The notes beneath the pieces are model-generated. The model was not told the origin of the DNA. It did not search any database and saw only the letters and a program-made list of their open reading frames with translations. Of a stretch of DNA of 64,000 nucleotides, positions 56,997 to 64,000 are shown in pieces; position 1 is the stretch's first letter, and every line of letters starts with the position of its first letter. Position numbers and translations under genes: made by a program. This stretch comes from Malaya genurostris (Eukaryota > Arthropoda > Insecta > Diptera > Culicidae), in contig NC_080571.1 in the NCBI RefSeq assembly GCF_030247185.1, forward strand, positions 141,836,486-141,900,485, given 5' to 3'.

Positions 56997-57663
56997 AAAG
57001 AAAAAATCAGATTAGTAAATAAATTATTCATTTAATAAAAAAAATTAGAGGGTTGTATTCAAGACACGACCGAGCACAATAACATTAAAAATAAAATGTT
57101 TCTAGGGTTCCCATAATAAATACGAGAATAAAGATTATAATGATGATGATACACTAAACTAAAAACTTATTCAATTGACTATTTACAAACTTGCTCTAGT
57201 TTAAGCGCTTAGATTGTTAGCGAATGATAAAATTGACAATTAGATTCTTTCTTGATAATTGATTCTATTCAATTTTGATCCCTTTTCACAAATTTTTACA
57301 TTGTTAGGTTTTTGAATAACGTCCTTTAACTAGAAGTCAATTATTATGAATTCAAACTTACTCGAAATCTAAATTTTAGATACAAACAACCTAAAGATTT
57401 GAACCTGAGCAAATAAAACTATTTTATTTTATGATAATAATTTTCGAGAAACGTACAAACTTATTAATTTTATAAACAGTTAATCGATCCAAGAGAAGAT
57501 TTTAATGAAAAATGTTGTGTTGGAGTTTACACTCAGTAATAGTGTAATTTTATAAATCCTTCAAAATCGTCGATAATCTTCGGAAAGTGTCGGTAAGTAA
57601 TATGGCAAGAATACGAGAAAGAAAACATGTAAGACAGTCCGCATAAAATATTTAGTTACTTAC
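56997..57663. other. AT-rich, no gene seen
   Basis: Short A/T-rich frames only. It would be intronic if the minus-strand exon at 57664-57850 is real. Confidence 0.35.
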
Positions 57664-57850
57664 ATTGATTTTCGCTTTGGCATTTCCTATACGGAATGGA
57701 TACGCAACAAAACTCCGAAATTTTGTTCATATTGTAACTTGATGTTATTAACACATGAATGAACATTGTCATAGTTACAACGCGTGTAGTCATCAGACGC
57801 TTATTGTTTTGAAGCAAATAATAATTAAACTGAAACTGGCGGTTAACCAA
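57664..57850 (-). CDS. possible coding exon, unidentified
   Basis: Minus-strand open frame (VNRQFQFNYYLLQNNKRLMT, then ...MFIHVLITSSYNMNKISEF...PYRKCQSENQ) ending at a good donor, CAAT followed by GTAAGT (GT at 57662-57663). The upstream acceptor (CCCTCGTAG) is weak. There is a moderately hydrophobic middle and several Cys. No family was recognised, and the exon may be fortuitous. Confidence 0.22.
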
Positions 57851-57909
57851 ATTCTACGAGGGTTCCTATTCAAACGATACATGTAACATCGCAGGTAAGC
57901 TTACCTTGA

Positions 57910-58080
57910 GTTTATCTTTGAAACTATACGATATTGCATCAAATTGTATCGTATATGTGAGCCTGTGGAACTCATTTATACTACTTAACCAGTAAGGTCG
58001 CTTCTAGATAAGTTTCAGAATTTAATTTTGAATCATTTGAAGCGTTTAATTCCTGGTGGGACAACAACTTGTTCAGTCAC
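57910..58080 (-). pseudogene. Juan-like ORF2 C-terminal fragment
   Basis: Nucleotide similarity to 37790-37925: GTGAGCCTGTGGAACTCATT against GTGAGTCTGTGTAACTCATT, and TTTGAAGCGTTTAATTCCTG against TTTGAAGCGTTTTCTTCCTG. The order and strand are the same. It is a small decayed relic. Confidence 0.72.
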
Positions 58081-58205
58081 ATTGTCACGTTTTGTTCGTA
58101 TGGGAATTGAGATTTAAGTATGCAAACCGATCCGTTGACAAATTAAAACATTTTTAAGCTTACAATATTGAAGCTTTGGAATTATTTAAATGAAAAAAAA
58201 ATCCA

Positions 58206-58623
58206 TCAACAAATCATCGAGGAACAAGCGCTGCAAATTAGATCCGAAAAATCAATCGCCGATAATTCTAAATTGGACTGATAGTTACCAGAGAACCAAA
58301 ATAAATTATTCAATTCAAACCAATTTTCCAATGGGATGCAATTGAAATATTCAAATGCCGTTATCTCATAATAGGCAGTTTTAATGGTAAAATCGACCAA
58401 AAATTTGCTAAATACATGGGATATTTCGGAAGAATCGGTAACCACGCTGATTCGGTTCTTCAATAGCTAGATGATATATAAGATACTCAAGCGAACACGG
58501 TGTTGCGCAGACAACAGGAAATTTTACCAACGCATAATGCAAAAGCGACAATCCAGCAAGTGAACGCATATACAATTCAGTCATCAGCTCACTGGACGAG
58601 CTACTTGTTTCATTCACAGTCAA
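58206..58623 (-). pseudogene. two overlapping minus-strand frames of unknown family
   Basis: The first frame (58623-58408; SSSSSELMTELYMRSLAGLS...) follows a TATA-like box (CTATAAATATAGG, read on the minus strand near 58664). The second (58463-58206) reads ...TAFEYFNCIPLENWFEL.... A related phrase, TSFQYFNSILLKKWLES, occurs in another minus-strand frame at about 58790-58845, so a protein-level module seems duplicated. The family is unknown; a decayed local gene duplication is one reading. Confidence 0.3.
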
Positions 58624-58859
58624 ACATCAACTAGGCAAAGAAATATTGTGCAGCCTATATTTATAGATTTCTCTTTATACTACGCAGAACGATGCAGTGT
58701 TTCTTATGCATGACGCAAAGCCTCCTATGCCGAACAAGAAGTTGACGTCATTTTGTACAACAGGGATTGGTGGATGAAAACATAGGTCGATTCCAACCAT
58801 TTTTTCAATAGTATGCTATTGAAATACTGAAACGACGTCATCATACATGTTTAAGTTAA

Positions 58860-60019
58860 AAGTTTCCGAATCGATTGGTTGTTAAATTATAACAAACCAT
58901 CAACAAATGGCCGAGTTATTAACGTTCAAAATTATGACACAAAAAGGTTACGCGACTATTTTTGAAACTTTTAATTGACACCCGGCCCCTTATAGTGAAG
59001 AGTATGGCATTTTTAATGCCAAAAATCATTCAACAATTTTGGTTTAAAACCATGCTGTGTTAAATTTGCTATCTAATTTATTACAACTATTGTTATAAGT
59101 TCCTAATTTCCGACTTTTATAGTTAAATCAAATCCAAATTAATTGTGATACAAACGTTTCAAAATCTGTTACGATTTTGTTCCCGCTTAAAAATATTTCA
59201 AAATTTGTTACAAAATATTTCTGAAATAAATTACTCCAGTTGTTTTAATTCTGTTATTACCATCTGAACGGGTATTCAATGATTTGTACACAAACTTTTG
59301 ACAATGAAGTGTGTAAGGTTGTTAAGTATCGTAACAATTAAAAGTTTAATTTTCCCCTCAACATTTTTTTCGGAAACGAATCAAGAGTACAGTTTGAATA
59401 TATTCATCATTTAGCAACAGAAACAAACATAAGAAAAACATATTGCACAGTGAAAAATATATTTTGTTATCAAAATACAATACATTGTATTGAACCTAAT
59501 AGTTCCGAGTGAGAATCAATTGTTTCCGCTGTAAAACTGGTTGGTCAAATAAAAAGTACAATGGTTTCTTAATATAAAAAAATGTAAGTAAAATTTAAAG
59601 TTGAAAGTATCAATTTCATATAAGATATCGTTTGCTGTGAGATACACGACTTTTCCGTTTCCATTAAAATGCAAATTATATTACTCTTGGAAACCGTTAT
59701 TACCTTTCCAAACGATTTCACAATAAATTCATCTCTGCAGTCAGAAAAGTTAAATTTAGATAAAGTAAAAACGGTCACCGCTTAGATTTTTTTTAATTCA
59801 TTGTCTGTAAAAGTAATGTTTTTAAAGTAAATTTCCACGATTATTTAAAATAATGTTTTTATTTACAATCAAATTGATTGATAGTAAGAACATGATTGTC
59901 TTGTACACTAAAGATGATGCAGATGATCAAGTTCTGCATTGGAATATAATTTCAGAGCTTTGTTGGTTTCCATCTCCATAGCAATCCTGAAAAAAGACGC
60001 TTTTAAAAAGAAGACCCCT
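58860..60019. other. AT-rich, no gene seen
   Basis: No ORF with recognisable features, no TIRs and no poly-A junctions. The frames at 59569-59778 and 59927-60133 are short and featureless. Confidence 0.4.
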
Positions 60020-60370
60020 TCTTAATACACCTTGTGGTGTGATAATGAATTTCTCTTTTTTCATAACAGTCTCATGTAAAAATATTTGATACTTTTTTTT
60101 AAAATTATTCTCGGATACTAATTTTGACACCAATTGATTCAGATTGATTCGAGTAGTTCACAAAAGCATGCTTCAGTGTTTATGTGACACAGTCGGCATC
60201 ATTTTTCCAACCTAGCGCTTGACATTTGCGGGTACATGAAATTTTCGAAAAAGAAAAAAAATTGATGCCAAAAGTCTTAGAATTGCATGAAACGTCGAGA
60301 TTTAGTGTCATTTCGAAATATTGTTTTTTTTTTTTTAATATCGACTTTCTGGGACTTCGGACAACACCTC
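60020..60370 (-). repeat. reversed copy of the 10.8-11.3 kb repeat fused to a MITE fragment
   Basis: 60030-60215 is the reverse complement of part of the tandem unit at 10834-11341 (TAATTTTGACACCAATTGAT; CAAAAGCATGCTTCAGTGTT). 60225-60360 matches the MITE at 9967 (AATTGCATGAAACGTCGAGA, TTTAGTGTCATTTCGAAA). Confidence 0.75.
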
Positions 60371-60509
60371 TCACCCATATGTGATTCAGCTCACATTTTG
60401 CATGGGGACTTTTTTCGAAGTGCTCAAACTTTTGAGTACCACCGCCTTACGAAAGGGGATCGCAAAATATTCGCACTCTTATATATATAAGAGCGGTGAA
60501 AAACAACGT

Positions 60510-60640
60510 TTTGCCTTTCTCATATAGAAAGGTTAGGCAATCACTTGAAAAACCGACTAGTGAAAATTAGCCCGGAGGGCCAAGCGTCATATACCATTCG
60601 ACTCAGTTCATCGAGCTGAGCCACGACGTAAAATACACTG
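60510..60640 (-). repeat. mosquito-type interspersed repeat, 3' end (reversed)
   Basis: Contains GCCTTTCTCATATAGAAAGG, AAAACCGACTAGTG, CCCGGAGGGCC and CATATACCATTCGACTCAGT, which is the reverse of the motif order at 200-330. Confidence 0.7.
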
Positions 60641-61199
60641 GTGGCGTGATAAGACAGTTTTGGTTGTGTTGGTAATTTTCTCACGAAAGTAAGTATGGCG
60701 CGCCGGGATTCAAGCATGTAAACATAAACAAACGACCAGTTCAGATCGGGATTTCACTTCTAAGTTACTCCAGTTGTAGCGCAGCCTGGCGAATCTTTGG
60801 CACTAATTGAAAATCTGAACATTTTTTCTTCAAGGGCTTGCAAGGTAACGTCGAAATATAGAAAATTTTACACACATCCGATTCTGTTCATTTCGTTGGA
60901 GGAAGGATTTGGCGGATCGCACTGTGGTATCTATTACAGTTATTATGGATAATGGAGTGATTGTGCTGTGGGTGGCATTTCAAATGCAGGTGATGAAAAC
61001 GATTGAAACATCCCGGAACAAAACACCGCATTTCACTGTCAATATTTTCGCAAACAGCATCAAGTCTAAATATTTTTATAAAAGCAACTCCCGAAATTTC
61101 ATTTGTTTATGTTTTTCTTCTTCACTTCTCTCTGTTATTCCAAAAAAATGACAACCGCACTAACACACAGAAAAACGTGATCACCAGGTATTTTACATC
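60641..61199. other. no secure gene
   Basis: Contains a consensus-like donor (AAA/GTAAGTA at about 60690) after a block shared with 53469-53488, and two short overlapping frames (60909-61151). None has a recognisable domain. Confidence 0.3.
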
Positions 61200-61212
61200 G
61201 TGGAGCTGAGCG

Positions 61213-61213
<1 letters not shown>

Positions 61214-61256
<43 letters not shown>

Positions 61257-61307
61257 ATGTATGTATGTGTGTATATGTGTGTGTATGTGCGTGTGTGTGT
61301 ATGTGTC
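61214..61307. repeat. (TC)n / (TG)n compound microsatellite
   Basis: A pure CT run (61214-61247) is followed by TGTGTATG-type repeats. It corresponds to the reversed internal microsatellite of the mosquito-type repeat. Confidence 0.95.
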
Positions 61308-61314
61308 AAATAAT

Positions 61315-62516
61315 CTCACTAGGTTTTCTCGGAGATGGCTGAACCGATTTTGACAAACTTAGATTCAAATGAAAGGTCTCGTGGTCCCATACGGAATTCC
61401 TAAATTTCATCCAGATCCGACTTCCGGTTCCGGAGTTATAGGGTAAAGTGCATTACATATTGTACACCGTCACTTGAACCGGCGAAACAAAACACGTAAA
61501 AAATTTTCTAAACTGGTCTCAAAACTACACAAATCGATAGTTATTATCAGTAGGCAACTAAACAAACCGATTCCGGCTATCCTGGTTCCAGGTATCCGGT
61601 TCCGGAAGTACCAGAAATAGAGGTCATATATACCAAAATTGATCTCACTAACTTTTCTCAACGATGGTTTGACCGATTTCCACAAACTTAGATTCAAATG
61701 AAAGTGCTTGTGGTCCCATACGGAATTCCTGAATTTCATCCAGATCCGACTTCCGGTCCCGGAATTATAGGGTAAAGTGTATTACATATTGTACACCGTC
61801 ACTTAAACCGGCGAAACAAAAAACGTAAAAAATTTTCTAGACTGGTCTCAAAACTACACAAATCGATAGTTATTATCAGTAGGCAACTAAACAAACCGAT
61901 TCCGGCTATCCTGGTTCCCGGTATCCGGTTCCGGAAGTACCGGAAATAGTGGTCATATATACCAAAATGGATCTCACTCACTTTTCTCAACGATGGTTTG
62001 ACCGATTTCCACAAACTTAAATTCAAATGAAAGGTCTTGTATTCCCATACGAAATTCCTGAATTTCATCCAGATCTGACTTCCGGTTCCGGAGTTATAGG
62101 GTAAAGTGTACACCGTCACTTTAACCGGCGAAACAAAAAACGTAAAAAAATTTCTAAACTGATCTCATAACTACACAAGTCGATAGTTATTATCAGTAGG
62201 CAACTAAACAAACCGATTCCGGCTATCCTGGTTCTGGGTATCCGGTTCCGGAAGTACCGGAAATAGTGGTAATATATACCAAAATGGATCTCACTCACTT
62301 TGTTCAACGATGGTTTAACCGATTTCAACAAACTTAGATTCAAATGAAAGGTCTCTTGGTCCCATACGGAATTCCTGAATTTCATCCGGATTTGACTTCC
62401 GGTTCCGGAGTTATAGAGTAATGTGTATTACATATTGTACACCTTCACTTAAACCGGCGAAACAAAAAACGTAGACAAATTTCTGAACTGATCTCAAAAC
62501 TACACAAATCGATAGT
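61315..62516 (-). repeat. tandem array of ~330-bp repeat units (about 3.6 copies)
   Basis: The phrase CATACGGAATTCCTGAATTT (with small variants) recurs at about 61390, 61719, 62048 and 62365, giving periods near 329, 329 and 317 bp. The units share ATAGTTATTATCAGTAGGCA, AGATCCGACTTCCGGTTCCG-type and TAAACCGGCGAAACAAAAAA phrases. They are the body of the mosquito-type repeat in reverse. Each contains an ~85-106-codon frame; this is repeat sequence, not a gene family. The last unit is cut at 62516 by an LTR. Confidence 0.85.
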
Positions 62517-63057
62517 TGATGGCGCTCACCACACGATTATGATGAGGCTCATCTGAACCCTACGTTGTGTTTAAATTGTACGGAAATATGAAGTCTGGGA
62601 CGGCTTCCAACTTAAGCCTGGGACGTCTTTCGTGCAGATTGGGACACTGCGGACACTTCGGATGTGATGTAATAAACTGGTACGCGTTTATTCTCGATTA
62701 ACTGACTAGTATATTAAAATGACTATGACAAACAATTACTATGACTACGACAATCACGACGAATATAAAAACTTGATATACTATCGAAGTACTGTAGTAC
62801 TGTAGTACCGTAATACCGTAATAGGTATCGTGCCTGATCAGATCTACACTGCCCTTATATAGTCTGCGTACATTATTATATGAACAAAGTTTGTCTCTAC
62901 CGGAAAGCATTTTAGATACAAATCGCAGACGAATGTTATCGCAAACTCTCTCAACTACTAATAAAACTGCTCGAATAATAACGTTGATCGATTTATACTT
63001 CATGTACAGTAAAGCTCACTTAACTTGTCTTCTGACATATGCAATTGTGCATCAACA
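62517..63057 (-). mobile_element. probable LTR of a minus-strand LTR retrotransposon
   Basis: 541 bp with TG...CA ends (on the minus strand TGTTGATGCACAATTGCATA ... GGTGAGCGCCATCA). On the minus strand a TATA box, GACTATATAAGGGCAG (about 62866-62851), precedes AATAAA (62693-62688), the right order for promoter and poly-A signal. A purine-rich tract, AAGGCGGGCGG, lies just outside the upstream end, as expected for a polypurine tract before a 3' LTR. The left border interrupts the tandem array in mid-unit. A Ty1/copia affiliation is suggested only by the TGTTG start. Confidence 0.55.
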
Positions 63058-64000
63058 TACCGCCCGCCTTGAAAGACTACGCTTTCAACAAACTTTATCT
63101 GATGTCAATGAACTGACCTATCTTAGCATGATACAACTGAGACTCATTACTGCTGTGTAATACTGTATGCGATTTCTGAACTGCCTACTGTTATCACATA
63201 TCCAAAATTACTGTACAAGTTCCATTTGCCTAACTAGCCTGTTCATTACAAATTCTCTGTATTTTCTATTCACAATAATTTTAGTATGTTGCTTGCTGGT
63301 ACTCGATGATCCTTTGGCGAACCATGGGCGTCGAGGACGGGAGACTTGAATTCGACTCCGTCAACTGCTATGCAGCCGGCGTCGATAAGACAAGACCCGA
63401 GCGACTCCGCTGGTTCCACCACTGCGATGAGCCGCGATGATTGCTAAGACCGTAGCAATGTTGTTGACTGGGATGAACTTCCTCGAACAGCGTGTTGTTG
63501 CATGGAAACAGACTGTTGCTGCAGGACAAGTGAGCTGGTGATCTAGTAGACTACAATTGATACAGGGATCCACTTTGTTTGATGAAAATCTGGTAGTTGA
63601 ATTCCTTCTGTTAACCTATTCTGTAGTCCTGCTTCACCCTTGGTGGTGATGAATTACGATCTGCGGTAATGTTGACTATTATAACGTTGCCTGTATGGGA
63701 GGACGGATCAGTTTCTGCTGCTTTCAATATAGAATGTATACTTAACTTGGAATACTGTTGGGATGGTAGTTCTGATCACCTCGATCAAAAACTGAACCAT
63801 CCCTGCTTGCTTTGTTGCTGGAACTTCGAAACCACTTCTGGCATGTGGTTGTCAACCGCTGATTTTGTTGACATTGTACAGCATACTGGTGAGAGAGTGT
63901 ATCGGAGGCATCGGTGACGAAGATTAAGGTTGAACTGCTTCTCTGACGTGATGGTGATTATATGCAGCTGTAATGATCCTCTAACTGGCGAAACTGTTTG
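63058..64000 (-). other. possible internal part of the LTR element, not identified
   Basis: If the LTR at 62517 is a minus-strand 3' LTR, the element's internal region should lie here and continue beyond the window. The minus strand has a 70-codon frame (63573-63361) and other short frames, but no recognisable integrase, reverse transcriptase or RNase H motif, so the content is undecided. Confidence 0.3.

Noticed and set aside
61470..62385. Three similar ~90-106-codon minus-strand frames that look like a gene family
   Set aside because: They are the tandem ~330-bp repeat units; similar sequence is dispersed as non-coding repeat elsewhere in the window.

Overview
The window is AT-rich, repeat-choked DNA from an insect, most likely a culicine mosquito. 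This is inferred from the repeat families: two ITmD37E (DD37E) Tc1/mariner-type transposons, a Juan-like Jockey element, a CR1/Q-like element, an I-superfamily element with RNase H, and many copies of a short repeat carrying 'CCACCTAGTGGTGTAATGATG' and 'GGTTCAGCCATCT' motifs that I know from mosquito genomes. No rRNA, tRNA, CRISPR or bacterial-type operon was seen. Almost everything recognisable is a mobile element or its wreckage.

Layout. 1-9.6 kb: a gag-like zinc-knuckle ORF (2274-2330 continued at 8402-9259) is split by a 6-kb minus-strand I-type retrotransposon, 'element A' (2331-8389). 9.6-12.9 kb: a (TA)n array carrying a TIR element, a tandem duplication, a 147-bp-arm palindrome and ITmD37E copy 1. 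13.0-22.7 kb: a 9.6-kb plus-strand composite, 'element B', made of a second I-type copy fused to CR1 coding sequence and a CR1 3' UTR, and flanked as one unit by a 14-bp target-site duplication. 22.7-28 kb: interspersed repeats and a 1.8-kb TIR element. 28-37.6 kb: two ~1.73-kb inverted repeats about 4.9 kb apart, enclosing another TIR element, repeats and a GC-richer block. 37.6-41.9 kb: a decayed minus-strand Juan-like element. 43.7-49.5 kb: the best host-gene signals, namely a phase 0/0 exon with a membrane anchor and, further on, two exons around an 82-bp intron ending in a stop codon, with mariner and ITmD37E relics between them. 50-64 kb: MITE-like palindromes, a mariner relic, a ~330-bp tandem array and a probable minus-strand LTR whose internal part runs off the window.

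The most notable observation is the I/CR1 chimera. Elements A and B share an I-type body and the same CR1-type 3' UTR, joined at the same point (CTCGCTCAG). B has in addition about 3.5 kb of CR1 coding sequence at that joint. Each is bounded by its own target-site duplication, and both begin CATT. So a fused I-type/CR1-tail RNA appears to have been retrotransposed at least twice.

Identifications come from reading translations and motifs by eye; no database search was run. Exons and clade names are inferences and graded as such.
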